This document shows positions 35,112 through 44,567 of a stretch of DNA of 64,000 nucleotides, piece by piece. Source of the DNA: Alphaproteobacteria bacterium Ga0077535. Its GTDB lineage: Bacteria; Pseudomonadota; Alphaproteobacteria; Caulobacterales; Aquidulcibacteraceae. The stretch lies in contig LNEK01000030.1 in assembly GCA_001464425.1 (NCBI GenBank), positions 1 to 64,000 on the forward strand, given 5' to 3'. The notes beneath the pieces were generated by a model that searched no databases, was not told the DNA's origin, and worked only from the letters and a program-made list of their open reading frames with translations. The position numbers and the translations under genes were made by a program. How positions within the stretch are numbered: the first letter of the stretch is position 1; the number at the start of each line of letters is the position of its first letter.

Positions 35112-36753
35112 GGCCTCCGCCCCGCCGTCAATGACGGATAAGGATCGCCGCCTGGCGGAACGCTTCGCCGAATACGAAATCTACGTCGAGAAGGCGCAAG
35201 ATTTCCTGGCGCAAGGCGATCTGCAAACTGCCGCCGCCTATTGCGCCATCGCCTCACACGTGGCGACGCAGAACCATTGCGGCATCTTCTGGAGTCCGCG
35301 CGCCGAAAAAGTTTTAAACGAAATCGGCCGCCGGCTTGAGCCTGAAGCGCCGCCTCGCCCGCGTCCGACCGAAATCAAGCGTATCCTGCAGGTGTGCACG
35401 CAGGTGTCCGCCGTGGGCGGTCATACCAAGATGCTGTGCCAATGGGTGCGCGCTGATCAGGACCGCGAACACACATTGGTGCTAACCGAGCATCGCGGCC
35501 CGACGCCGAAAGTCGTGCATGACGTGTTCAAAGCCAGCGGCGGGCGCGAAGTCGAAAAGCTCAACCACCGCCCAAGCAATCAGATCGACTGGGCGCTGCG
35601 TCTGCGCGAGATCGCCAAGGATTTCGACCTCGTTATACTGCACACACATTGCGAGGACATCGTCCCGCTGATCGCGTTCGCCGATCCGAGCAAACATCCG
35701 CCAGTTCTAGTCCTAAATCACGCCGATCACCTCTTCTGGTTCGGCCCAAGCGTTGCGCACCTCAACATTAATCTGCGCGACGCGGCGCAAGACATCTCCA
35801 TCAACCGCCGCGGCATCGCCGCCGAACGCAACATGCTGATGCCGACTTTGGCAGAGGGGATTGTGCGGACCCGCTCACGCGAAGAAGCCAAGCGTGAACT
35901 TGGCATCGATCCCGACATCGTGCTGATGGTCTCCGCCGCGCGGCGCGCCAAGTATCGCACTATGGGCGGCGTCACCTATGCCGACATTCACGCCGACGTG
36001 CTGAAGCAGCACGAAAACACCATGCTGATCACGGTCGGCGCGGGCGAACATGAGGACTGGGCGCCGGTGCAAAGTGCGGTGAACGGGCGCCTCCGGTCGA
36101 TCGCGGAAACGCCGAACCCGAAAATCTACTTCGAAGCGGCGGATATTTACGTCGACTCGTTCCCGTTTGTTTCCTCCACCTCGCTCATGGAAGCAGCGGG
36201 TTACGGCACGCCGTTGGTGACGATCTTCACGTATCCTCATGAAGCACGCATTTTCGGCATCAATCACGTCGCTCTCGTCGGCAACGTCATGCAAGCGACG
36301 TCGTTCGACCAGTATCGCGGCATGCTCAGCCAATTGATCGCCGAACCGGCGCTTCGCGAGCGGCTTGGCACGGAGGCGCGCGCCGCCGTGCAACGTGAGC
36401 ATAACCTGCCCGGCTGGCTGCGTTGGATGGAAGCGGTGTACGCGCGCGCGCTCGAATTGCCGCTGCTCGACAACCGCCCCATGCTCGAAGCGATCGATCA
36501 CCCACACTTCGGCGAGCCGGATACGCGCCACGAAGATATCTTCGGCGGCACATGGCCGACGATACGTGTCGTCATGAGCTATATGGGCATGATGCCGGCG
36601 CGCCAACATTGGGCGCACTGGAAGCAAGTACGCCGCGACGGCGGCTTCAAGAGCAACGCGGAAGCTGCGAGTTACCTCGTTCCGGAATGGCTGAAACGCT
36701 ACGTTAAAGATGGCGTGTTGAAGCTGCCGGAAGAAGTCACCTTCAGCGGCTAA
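35098..36753 (+). CDS. GT-B glycosyltransferase with helical N-terminal domain, copy 1
   Basis: The 551-residue protein has about 75 N-terminal residues that look helical, with a repeat-like FAEYEIYVEKAQDFLAQGDL then AAYCAIASHVA. A GT-B fold follows with ILHTHCEDIVPLIAFADP, MVSAARRAKYRTMGG and FEAADIYVDSFPFVSSTSLMEAAGYG. The last block takes the place of the usual ExxxxG nucleotide-sugar site. Its paralogue follows at once. It starts inside the wzt gene (14-base overlap), so it belongs to the same operon. The sugar added is unknown. Confidence 0.85.
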   Translation: MASVEASAPPSMTDKDRRLAERFAEYEIYVEKAQDFLAQGDLQTAAAYCAIASHVATQNHCGIFWSPRAEKVLNEIGRRLEPEAPPRPRPTEIKRILQVCTQVSAVGGHTKMLCQWVRADQDREHTLVLTEHRGPTPKVVHDVFKASGGREVEKLNHRPSNQIDWALRLREIAKDFDLVILHTHCEDIVPLIAFADPSKHPPVLVLNHADHLFWFGPSVAHLNINLRDAAQDISINRRGIAAERNMLMPTLAEGIVRTRSREEAKRELGIDPDIVLMVSAARRAKYRTMGGVTYADIHADVLKQHENTMLITVGAGEHEDWAPVQSAVNGRLRSIAETPNPKIYFEAADIYVDSFPFVSSTSLMEAAGYGTPLVTIFTYPHEARIFGINHVALVGNVMQATSFDQYRGMLSQLIAEPALRERLGTEARAAVQREHNLPGWLRWMEAVYARALELPLLDNRPMLEAIDHPHFGEPDTRHEDIFGGTWPTIRVVMSYMGMMPARQHWAHWKQVRRDGGFKSNAEAASYLVPEWLKRYVKDGVLKLPEEVTFSG

Positions 36754-36758
36754 CCGAA

Positions 36759-38366
36759 ATGAATGACGCAGTCAGCGCAGCGCCCCCGCGCGAGCACGCC
36801 ATGCAGGAAGAGCGCATCGCGCAAAACTTTGCGGCGTTCGAACGCTATCTGGCGCGCGCGCAAGACTATCTCACGCACGGCGAACTCGATGCAGCCGCCG
36901 TGCACTGTGCCGTCGCTTCGCATATCCCCGTGCAAAATCACGCCGGCATTTTCTGGAGCCCGCGCGCGGAAAAAGTGCTCGCCGAAATTGGTGGACGCTT
37001 ACCATTTGCGTCAGAGCCGATCCGAGTGAAGGAGTATCGCCGCGTCCTACAAGTTGGCACGCAAATGGCGGCTGTCGGCGGCCTCACCAAAATGCTCGGC
37101 CAGTGGGTGGCAGCAGATAGCGGACGCGAACATTCGCTCGTGCTCACACAGCAGCATGGACCAGTACCGCAATTCGTCACCGATAGCTTCGGCGGTCGCG
37201 TCACCTATCTCAACCGCAGCCCCGGAGGCTTTATCGCCTGGGCCGCGCGATTGCGTGAACTTGCGCGCGGCTACGATCTCGTCATTCTGCACACGCACTG
37301 CGAGGATGTGATCCCGCTGATCGCGTTCGCGCAGCCCGGCAAACACGCGCCGGTTTTGGTACTCAACCACGCTGACCATTTGTTCTGGTACGGCTCCAGC
37401 ATCTCACACCTGACAATCAGCTTGCGGGGCGCAGCGCTCGATCTGGGCATCGCCCGCCGAGGTCTCTCCCCCGAACGCAGCATATTGATGCCCACCTTGT
37501 CCGAAGCCGTCGTTCGCACCCGCTCGCGTGAAGAGGCCAAGCGCGAACTGGGCATCGATCCAGCGACGACCCTGCTTGTATCGGCCGCACGCAAGCTAAA
37601 ATACAAAACGATGCACGGCGTAACCTTCGCCGACATCCACGCGCCGCTGCTGGAAAAGCATCCGGATGCGATGCTCCTAGTCGTTGGCGCCGATGAGCCC
37701 GCCGATTGGGCGCCGGTGCGCGCGCGCTTTGGCGATCGTATCCGCTCAACGCCGGAACTTCCGAACCCGAAAATCTATTTCGAAGCCGCGGATATCTACG
37801 TCGACTCTTATCCATTCGTGTCCTCGACATCACTGATGGAAGCCGCCGGCTACGGCGCGCCCTCGGTGACGATCTTCACGTACCCGCACGAGACGCGCAT
37901 CTTTGGCATCAACCACGTCGCGCTCGTCGGCAACACGCTGCAGGCAACTTCGTTCGAACAATATCGCGAGATGCTGAGCGATCTAATCGCCGATCCAGAA
38001 AAGCGTGAGCTGCTAGGCGAAAAGGCGCGCGAGGCCGTCGCGCGCGAACACAACATGCCGGGGTGGCAGCGTTGGCTGGAGACGGTTTACACACGGGCTT
38101 CCGAATTGGACGCGCTCGACAATCGCGCCATGCTTCAAGAAGTCGAAGCGCCCAGTTTCGGTGAGCCCGACTGGCGGCACGAAGATATCTTCGGCGGCAA
38201 CTGGCCGATCGAGCAATTCCTGAAGAGCTATATGGGCGTACTGCCGCTGCGCCAGCGCATCGCACATTGGCGTGAACTAAAGGCAATTGGTGCGTTCACC
38301 AGCCGCGCCAGCGAACTCAACCACACGCTTCTGCCGGAATGGATTAAGCGCGCCCTCAAAGGCTAG
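36759..38366 (+). CDS. GT-B glycosyltransferase with helical N-terminal domain, copy 2
   Basis: The 535-residue protein is a clear paralogue of its upstream neighbour. Shared blocks include FWSPRAEKVL, VLNHADHLFW, TRSREEAKRELGIDP, NPKIYFEAADIYVDS and FVSSTSLMEAAGYG, while the N-terminal 20 and C-terminal 15 residues differ. It starts five bases after copy 1 ends. The pair presumably arose by tandem duplication and may add two related sugars. Its TAG stop shares the palindromic CTAG at 38363-38366 with the stop of the converging gene. Confidence 0.85.
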   Translation: MNDAVSAAPPREHAMQEERIAQNFAAFERYLARAQDYLTHGELDAAAVHCAVASHIPVQNHAGIFWSPRAEKVLAEIGGRLPFASEPIRVKEYRRVLQVGTQMAAVGGLTKMLGQWVAADSGREHSLVLTQQHGPVPQFVTDSFGGRVTYLNRSPGGFIAWAARLRELARGYDLVILHTHCEDVIPLIAFAQPGKHAPVLVLNHADHLFWYGSSISHLTISLRGAALDLGIARRGLSPERSILMPTLSEAVVRTRSREEAKRELGIDPATTLLVSAARKLKYKTMHGVTFADIHAPLLEKHPDAMLLVVGADEPADWAPVRARFGDRIRSTPELPNPKIYFEAADIYVDSYPFVSSTSLMEAAGYGAPSVTIFTYPHETRIFGINHVALVGNTLQATSFEQYREMLSDLIADPEKRELLGEKAREAVAREHNMPGWQRWLETVYTRASELDALDNRAMLQEVEAPSFGEPDWRHEDIFGGNWPIEQFLKSYMGVLPLRQRIAHWRELKAIGAFTSRASELNHTLLPEWIKRALKG

Positions 38367-39448
38367 CGCGAAAGCAGCACACGAGCAGCAGCGACCGGGT
38401 AATTGCGCGGCGGCGTCAGCGCCAAGGCTTCGGCCAACATACCTTTGCGCACCAGGCGCGCTGCGGTGACGGTGACGTACCAATCTATTTCTTTGCGATT
38501 CTTCGCAGACATGGCCGCAGCGTGCGGCAGCGCCGAACGTATGAAGGCGCAATCCGTAGCATCCGGCTCGTACGGCCGATAGCGCGAGAGTTCCATGAGC
38601 TTCGCGGCGGCGGCAACACGCAAATGATCTGCTTCGTCCGCTTCAAGATCGCGAGCGGCGACCGCGCACATCTTCTCCAAGCTCATTGCCGCGCGCAGCG
38701 AAGCATGGAGTTCACGCGGGAAAGGAACATCACGTCGCCCCGCGCGCCGGCGCAGTGCGGAGAGCGCGCCAAGCTGAGAGCCCACCGCCATGACACGGCC
38801 GTTTATGATCGAACTTGAAATGCTAGCCGTGTGCACACGATATTTGCCGAACACCTCCGGCAGATTGACCAGCGCACCACGTTCGGCGAGCCGCCAGAAT
38901 AGATCGCTATCTTCAGAATTCGGCACATGGCGATAACCACCGACTGCAACGACGTCTGCGCGACGAGCCATGAACGTCGAATGGACGATATAAGGCTCAA
39001 GCGCCGGCGCCTGCGCTGGATCGGCTAGACCTGGATCACCCTGCTGCGTCATGCCGGCAATTTTCGCGCCGCTTTCGTCGACATGTTCAACCTCGCCGCC
39101 CAAACCAACGCAATTCGGGTGCGATTCGAGGTAGGCCAGCTGTCGCGCCAAGCGCTCTGGGAATGCTGCGTCGTCTGCATCCAGGCATGCAACGAATTCA
39201 GCATCGCAGGCGGCAAGTGCGTCATTGCGAGCCTCGACGATTCCGTCGTTGTCTTTGCGCAGAACTACAACGCGCGCGTCCTCGGCTGCTAACGCAGCCA
39301 GGATCGCGGGGGTATCGTCTGTTGATCCGTCATCAACGACGATAATGCGGATGCCGCGAAGCGTTTGCGCGCGCAGGCTGTCAATCGCTTCGCGCAGCGT
39401 CGACGCGGCATTATAGGCCGGCATCATGACATCGACACGCGCAGGCAT
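38363..39448 (-). CDS. GT2 glycosyltransferase
   Basis: The 361-residue protein has the GT-A/GT2 start VDVMMPAYNAASTLREAIDSL, the nucleotide-binding IIVVDDGSTDDT and the metal motif CLDADD near residue 95, then the SEDSDLFWRLAERG acceptor-side block. The C-terminal 150 residues are helical and less conserved. No membrane spans. It is the last of four minus-strand genes that start at 42337. The sugar and linkage are unknown. Confidence 0.87.
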   Translation of the reverse strand: MPARVDVMMPAYNAASTLREAIDSLRAQTLRGIRIIVVDDGSTDDTPAILAALAAEDARVVVLRKDNDGIVEARNDALAACDAEFVACLDADDAAFPERLARQLAYLESHPNCVGLGGEVEHVDESGAKIAGMTQQGDPGLADPAQAPALEPYIVHSTFMARRADVVAVGGYRHVPNSEDSDLFWRLAERGALVNLPEVFGKYRVHTASISSSIINGRVMAVGSQLGALSALRRRAGRRDVPFPRELHASLRAAMSLEKMCAVAARDLEADEADHLRVAAAAKLMELSRYRPYEPDATDCAFIRSALPHAAAMSAKNRKEIDWYVTVTAARLVRKGMLAEALALTPPRNYPVAAARVLLSR

Positions 39449-39450
39449 GA

Positions 39451-40431
39451 TCAGTGCGCGCTAACGACAGGTGGCGGCGGGTGATCGCGGCGCGGCGTCA
39501 GCGAAGCCAGAAGAGCTTTGCGCAAAGGCTTCGGCGCAACCAAGTGATACGCAGCGCGCATCGGGAATGTGCGCATCGCGCCCCAGATCGCGCGCCAAAT
39601 TTCGGTGCGAGGATGACCATCCTCAGCGCGCTCGGTCGCAGCCTCTACGAAGTACTCGTAATACTGCCACATCACATTGCGGTAGGCGCCCAGCAGACCT
39701 TTGAACGAGCCGAACACTCGCTGTTCTGGAAGAGCGTGCCGGAAGAACACACGTCGGCCAAAGCCAAGGCGGCGCAGGCGCAGCGCGTCGTAGGAGCCCG
39801 GCGGCCGTTGCCGGAAGTAAACGCCCGGACCCGGCATATAGACGAGCTTGCGCCGGCGCGCGACGCGCAGCTGCCAATCCCAATCCTGATCGCCGAGCAA
39901 ACTTTCATCGAAATAGCCGACGGCGTCGCGCACCGCCGCGCGCACGACAGTGGCGCCGATCTGCGGATAGTAACCGCTCAGCATCGACTGAACCAGCTCA
40001 TCGCCATCGCGCGGCGCACGAATTGGCCAGGGCTCATCGAGCGGGCGAAGCGCATCATCGACGGCGATGACTTGCGTCATCACACCCTCGATCTCCGGCT
40101 GCTCCTCAAGCATGGCGAGATGCGGCCGGATGTGGCCTTCAAGCCAAACATCGTCATCGTCCAAAAATGCGATGTATTCGCCAGTCGCGTTGCAAAGCCC
40201 GGCGTTGCGAGCAGCGCCCGCGCCTGCCTCCACAACCGGGATGTAGATCGCTGCGAACTCGCCCGCCACCTCCCGGCTGCGCGGATCGGACCCGTTATCG
40301 CCGACAAGGATCTCAAAGGTTAAGTCCGGCCCTTCAAGTGCGCGTATGCTCGCAAGCGCTTGCCGCAAATACTCCGGACGGTCGCGCGTAGGCACGACCA
40401 CCGAGACTCGATGGCTTGGCACGGTATTCAT
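39451..40431 (-). CDS. GT2 glycosyltransferase, paralogue A
   Basis: The 326-residue GT2 protein has VSVVVPTRDRPEYLRQAL, EILVGDNGSDP and the metal motif FLDDDDVW, then GDQDWDWQLRVARRRK. The ATG at 40431 is chosen over a longer in-frame start because the GT2 fold begins just after it (MNTVPSHRVSV), and the longer form would add 55 residues of unlikely composition and overlap the upstream gene. The ribosome site is weak. It is very similar to the next gene upstream. Confidence 0.85.
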   Translation of the reverse strand: MNTVPSHRVSVVVPTRDRPEYLRQALASIRALEGPDLTFEILVGDNGSDPRSREVAGEFAAIYIPVVEAGAGAARNAGLCNATGEYIAFLDDDDVWLEGHIRPHLAMLEEQPEIEGVMTQVIAVDDALRPLDEPWPIRAPRDGDELVQSMLSGYYPQIGATVVRAAVRDAVGYFDESLLGDQDWDWQLRVARRRKLVYMPGPGVYFRQRPPGSYDALRLRRLGFGRRVFFRHALPEQRVFGSFKGLLGAYRNVMWQYYEYFVEAATERAEDGHPRTEIWRAIWGAMRTFPMRAAYHLVAPKPLRKALLASLTPRRDHPPPPVVSAH

Positions 40432-40484
40432 GTGTGCCCAAATCCTTGGACCTGTGCGGCAGCCCGCACAAGCCGGAACACCAG

Positions 40485-41504
40485 TCACGCGTGAACGAAA
40501 GTCGCGAACGTCATAAGCATATGCATCGTGGCGTCGGCGCCGCGCGACGCACGCGGCAGGATCGCGCCAAGGAATGCAATGCGCAAGCGTCGCCACTTAA
40601 AGAGATGGTAAACGGTTCGTAACGGAAATACCTGCGCGGCGCACCAGATCGCTTGCAAAGCCTGCCACCGTTCACCACGCGCCGAAGCCCGCACAGCGCA
40701 ATCGACGAAGTAGCGATAGAAGTGCTTAAGCGTGCCGTAGTGCGCGCGCCAAATCTCGGCCGGTGAACGCCAAATCTCCCATTCGGGGATGGCGTGGCGG
40801 AAGAAGACTTTGCGGTCGTATCGGCTGCGGTCGAGTTGGAGTTGATCGCAACTGCCGAGCGTACGCCCCCGGAAAAGCACGCTTTGCGTTTGCACCACAG
40901 CGAGCTTACGCCGACGCGCAAAACGCAGCAGCCAATCCAGGTCTTCGCCGCCGATCAGTTTTTCATCGAATACGCCGACTTCTTCGAGCGCGCTTGCGCG
41001 TACCACGACAGACCCAATCTGCGGGAAATACCCGCTCAACATTTTCCGGATCAACTCGTCGCCTTCGCCAGGCGGGCTTGCGGGCCAAGGCTCGCTGATC
41101 GGACGCATGAGGTGATCGGCGCTGACAACTTGACCGATCACGGCATCAATTTCGGGCCGACGGTCGAGCAGCGCCAAATGCTCGCGCAGGTGCGAGGCAA
41201 ACCAGCGATCGTCATCATCAAGGAACGCGATGTACTGCCCGGTCGCTGCGTACATCGCGGCATTGCGGGCGACGCTAGCGCCAGTGCCGCGCTCGGCGCG
41301 CACGTGAAGTGCGCCATATTTCTCCGCCAGAGCGATATTCTGCGGCGTATTGCCGTTGTCGCCGATCACGATCTCTAGATCGAACTCCGGCCCTTCCAAC
41401 GCACGGATGCTTTCCAGCGCTTCGCGGAGAAAATGCGGGCGATCGCGCGTTGGCACAATTACCGAGACAACCGGCCGAAGCTTTGCCTTGGCCGCCGGCG
41501 TCAC
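40485..41504 (-). CDS. GT2 glycosyltransferase, paralogue B
   Basis: The 339-residue GT2 protein shares with its neighbour VPTRDRP, SIRALEGP, QYIAFLDDDD, MLSGYFPQIG and DWLLRFARRRKL. The GTG at 41504 is preferred because GGGAGG lies eight bases upstream; a GTG at 41540 would add 12 residues and overlap the deacetylase. The two transferases are probably tandem duplicates that now act on different acceptors. Confidence 0.85.
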   Translation of the reverse strand: MTPAAKAKLRPVVSVIVPTRDRPHFLREALESIRALEGPEFDLEIVIGDNGNTPQNIALAEKYGALHVRAERGTGASVARNAAMYAATGQYIAFLDDDDRWFASHLREHLALLDRRPEIDAVIGQVVSADHLMRPISEPWPASPPGEGDELIRKMLSGYFPQIGSVVVRASALEEVGVFDEKLIGGEDLDWLLRFARRRKLAVVQTQSVLFRGRTLGSCDQLQLDRSRYDRKVFFRHAIPEWEIWRSPAEIWRAHYGTLKHFYRYFVDCAVRASARGERWQALQAIWCAAQVFPLRTVYHLFKWRRLRIAFLGAILPRASRGADATMHMLMTFATFVHA

Positions 41505-41521
41505 CGCATGAACCTCCCTGT

Positions 41522-42337
41522 TCAGTACGTCCACGTCCACTCCTCCCAGCGGTCATAGGCGCCGCGTAGCATGGCCTTGAAAATCCGGTCGTCATCAAAG
41601 TGCGTGACGAACGTACGCGGGATGGTGCCGGGGGGGCGGGTCTCTTCGGCTTGCGCGTAGATCGTGGAGTAGCCCACGGCGCGCGCAGCTTGATCTGCGG
41701 CTTCGTTCCAGTTCTGCGACTGGCCGAAGGGGATGGCAAAAGCTTCGGGCGCAAAGCCCAGGCGTTGCTCGATCGTCGTACGTGAAAGCTCGAACTCTTC
41801 CTTGGCGCGCTCGACATCGATCTCGCCGAAATCGCGGTGCGTGGCCGAATGGCTGCCGAGCTCGACGCCGTCGGCGGCCATGCGTTCAAGCTCGCGCCAG
41901 CCGAGGACCGCGGTCTTCTGCCAATCGAGCTTCTGCTCCGACCATTCGGAGACGACGAACACCGAGTACGGGATCGAATGCTCGCGCAAAATTGGATCGG
42001 CCTGGGTGAGCACGCTCGTCAGCGCATCATCGAAGCTGACCGCAAGATCCATGGGTCCACCGCCCGTGCGCGCGATCTCAGCTGGCGCGACGAAGCGATA
42101 GCCCTGCTCCAGCGCGAGTTCGATCTGGCGACGGAAGCGAGCCGGCTCAACGTCATTCACGCCGAACTCGGGTTGCCCGACGGAATGATAGCACAGAATG
42201 CGGCCACGCTCGCGCGACCGGCGAAACGGCGTCACAGTCGCCAGCGCGTGGCGTTCACCGTACATGCGCGCAGCCTCAAGGTGCTGCCGACGCAATCCGG
42301 TGCTTTGAACGAGCTTTTTAACGGCCTGTTTCACCAC
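41522..42337 (-). CDS. Polysaccharide deacetylase (CE4 family)
   Basis: The 271-residue protein has the NodB-type motifs: ILCYHSV, SFDD at 101-104 with the catalytic and metal aspartates, and the zinc histidines in HSATH (163-167). CE4 enzymes remove N-acetyl groups from polysaccharides or their precursors; HfsH in Caulobacter holdfast synthesis is an example. No signal peptide is evident, which fits a cytoplasmic or membrane-side step. Start GTG at 42337 has AGGGG upstream. Heads the run of GT2 genes. Confidence 0.87.
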   Translation of the reverse strand: MVKQAVKKLVQSTGLRRQHLEAARMYGERHALATVTPFRRSRERGRILCYHSVGQPEFGVNDVEPARFRRQIELALEQGYRFVAPAEIARTGGGPMDLAVSFDDALTSVLTQADPILREHSIPYSVFVVSEWSEQKLDWQKTAVLGWRELERMAADGVELGSHSATHRDFGEIDVERAKEEFELSRTTIEQRLGFAPEAFAIPFGQSQNWNEAADQAARAVGYSTIYAQAEETRPPGTIPRTFVTHFDDDRIFKAMLRGAYDRWEEWTWTY

Positions 42338-42424
42338 AACCCCTGCCCAAGTGATGACCTCAAAATCAGCGCTCGGTCCAGCCCGTTCTCACGTGGGACT
42401 ACACTAAATTTGAGGTTGAGGCGG

Positions 42425-43507
42425 TCAATCCCCGCTCGAGACAACTGACCGGCGATGCTTGCCAGAAAGGCGCCGCCTCAGGGGCTTATCATAGGCGACA
42501 TGCAGCACCGCGGCGACGGCGACGGCTGCAGCTGCTGCAATCAAAACGTTGGCTGCACCTGGGAGCGTAAGCGACGCGCGCTCCAGTCCCAGCTGGAGCC
42601 AGCCCCAAAGCGGTACATGCAGGATATAGACGCCGTAGGACACCATTCCGGCGAACGTACTCGCCTGCAAAATCAACCCTTTTGCGCGAGTGTTGGCGCA
42701 AGCCGCCACGAGGAGGGGAAAAACAACCAATGCTGCGGCGAGGTCGACGATCGCACGCCACACACCCTCACCTGGGATCATGAATACGCCCGCGAGCAGT
42801 GGGTACGCCGCCCAAACGGGTAACGCAGGCACGCGCTCATGCGCACGCACAAGATAGAGCCAGACGCCGGTGAAAAACCCAAACGTCACGCGCGGAAAGC
42901 CAGCGACAAAGTTCGACCAGGCGAAACCGCCGTCCAACTGGCCAAATCCGAACGCCGTCGGTACCAGTAGCGCACCGCCGATCGCCATAAACGTGAGGCA
43001 GAGCCTCGGCGTCAGCCAACGCGCGACGAGCGCGAACACTGCATTGATGAAAAGCTCGAAGAACAACGACCACGCCGGGCCATTCAGCGGGAATGGTGCA
43101 TTGGGCCAGATCGAGAATACCGGCGGGCACGGCAGCATAAACGCCGCGAACGCAAGCGACGTGGCGACCTGCGCGGACGAAGCCTCCCCCCACCCCTTTA
43201 CCGCGTAGAGAAGCGCCAGCGCGGCGCCAGCTAACGTGCCGACGATATAAAGTGGATAAAGTCGAACGATGCGAACGCGCATGAATTCGCCGAACGACAT
43301 CTTATCTTTGAGGCGCTGCGCATAGACGTGAGCAAGCACAAAACCGCTCAAAACAAAGAAGAAATCGACGGCGAGATACCGGCCAGGTAGCAAAGCCGTC
43401 ATGAAATCTGACGGGACGTGATCGGCAATCACAGCAAGCGCCGCCAGGCCGCGCATACCGTCCAGTATGGCGAAGCGCTGCCTCTCCGCGATCTCGGTGC
43501 TAACCAT
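42425..43507 (-). CDS. OafA-type membrane acyltransferase (acyltransferase 3)
   Basis: The 360-residue protein has about ten membrane spans and the acyltransferase-3 signatures: FAILDGMRGLAALAVIADH near the N-terminus, then DFFFVLSGFVLAHVY and RIVRLYPLY. These proteins move acyl groups, usually acetyl, across the membrane onto surface polysaccharides. The ATG at 43507 is preferred to a start at 43546 that would add 13 residues. It is divergent from the aldo/keto reductase gene, with 122 bases between. Confidence 0.87.
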   Translation of the reverse strand: MVSTEIAERQRFAILDGMRGLAALAVIADHVPSDFMTALLPGRYLAVDFFFVLSGFVLAHVYAQRLKDKMSFGEFMRVRIVRLYPLYIVGTLAGAALALLYAVKGWGEASSAQVATSLAFAAFMLPCPPVFSIWPNAPFPLNGPAWSLFFELFINAVFALVARWLTPRLCLTFMAIGGALLVPTAFGFGQLDGGFAWSNFVAGFPRVTFGFFTGVWLYLVRAHERVPALPVWAAYPLLAGVFMIPGEGVWRAIVDLAAALVVFPLLVAACANTRAKGLILQASTFAGMVSYGVYILHVPLWGWLQLGLERASLTLPGAANVLIAAAAAVAVAAVLHVAYDKPLRRRLSGKHRRSVVSSGD

Positions 43508-43629
43508 GCTGACCCCGCGCGCCGCGCGCAAATACGCTCCGCACAATCGCGTTATCTCGAAACGGACTTCTCCCTTGAGCCGAGATATTCGCGCTAGCGT
43601 GTAACTGTCATTTCAGTGCGGCAAAAGCA

Positions 43630-44550
43630 TTGCATACCGTGCCGAGAATATTGGGCGCTGGCGTTTCAGCCTCGCCAGAAACGAGCGAGGCCATCATTAA
43701 CCCTTCGAGCTCCCCGCGGCGCGCTCCCGCCACGCTTGGCTTTGGCACGAGCTTCCTTCCAGGCACCCTGGCGCGGAGCGAGGCCCTTGCCCTGTTGAGC
43801 GCCGCCTATGACAGCGGCATCCGACACTTCGACGTCGCGCCGCTCTACGGATGGGGGGCGGCCGAAGAGTTGTTTGGCGCTTTCGCGGCAGGCAAGAATG
43901 ACCTCACGATTGTTACCAAAGCTGGGATTGCCGCTCCCTCGAAAATCGAGCGGTTGATAGCCAAGACGCCGGGTTTGCCGGCGGCGCGTGCCAAATTTGG
44001 CCAGTTCAATCCTGGTCAGGTGAGCCGCAGCCTTGAAGGCAGCCTATCGCGCCTCCGTGTCGAGCGGGTTGAGGCGCTGTTGCTCCATGAGGCAACCGCC
44101 GCTCTGGTGACGGATAAACTGGTCGCCGAGCTTCAAACGCTCAAGCAGAGCGGAAAGACCCAGCGACTTGGGCTCGCGACATCAGCAGCTCACACGCGCG
44201 AAGTGCAAGCCCGTTTTCCGGACGTCTTCGAAATCGTGCAGGTCCCTATTGCAGAACTAAACGACCTTGGCCCCAATGACAGCTTTCTGGTTCTTCACTC
44301 GGTGCTGGGGCGACGGCTGAAGACCTTGGCCGATCATGCCTCCCGCGACCCCGAACTGGCCGACGATCTCGCGCAGCACCTGTTGCGGGCTGCGTTGGCG
44401 CAAACACATGGGGGCGTCGTGCTGTTTTCATCGACCCGGCCGGCGCACATCAGGCACAACGCCCAGTTAACGGCAGCAGAGCCCGAATTGCTCGCGCGAA
44501 TTGAGCAGGCGCTTGCAGATGTCCCACACCTGCAAAGTGCAACGCGCTAG
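43630..44550 (+). CDS. Aldo/keto reductase family protein
   Basis: The 306-residue protein has the reductase tetrad in standard order: D68 and Y73 in FDVAPLYG, K97 in VTKAG and H153 in LLHEA. It should be an NADPH-dependent reductase of an aldehyde or keto-sugar. The N-terminus is uncertain: TTG at 43630 or GTG at 43639, neither with a clear ribosome site, and the first 30 residues lie before the conserved barrel. Its place between surface-polymer genes hints at sugar metabolism but does not prove it. Confidence 0.8.
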   Translation: MHTVPRILGAGVSASPETSEAIINPSSSPRRAPATLGFGTSFLPGTLARSEALALLSAAYDSGIRHFDVAPLYGWGAAEELFGAFAAGKNDLTIVTKAGIAAPSKIERLIAKTPGLPAARAKFGQFNPGQVSRSLEGSLSRLRVERVEALLLHEATAALVTDKLVAELQTLKQSGKTQRLGLATSAAHTREVQARFPDVFEIVQVPIAELNDLGPNDSFLVLHSVLGRRLKTLADHASRDPELADDLAQHLLRAALAQTHGGVVLFSSTRPAHIRHNAQLTAAEPELLARIEQALADVPHLQSATR

Positions 44551-44567
44551 CGCGTCCTACTCGCCTG

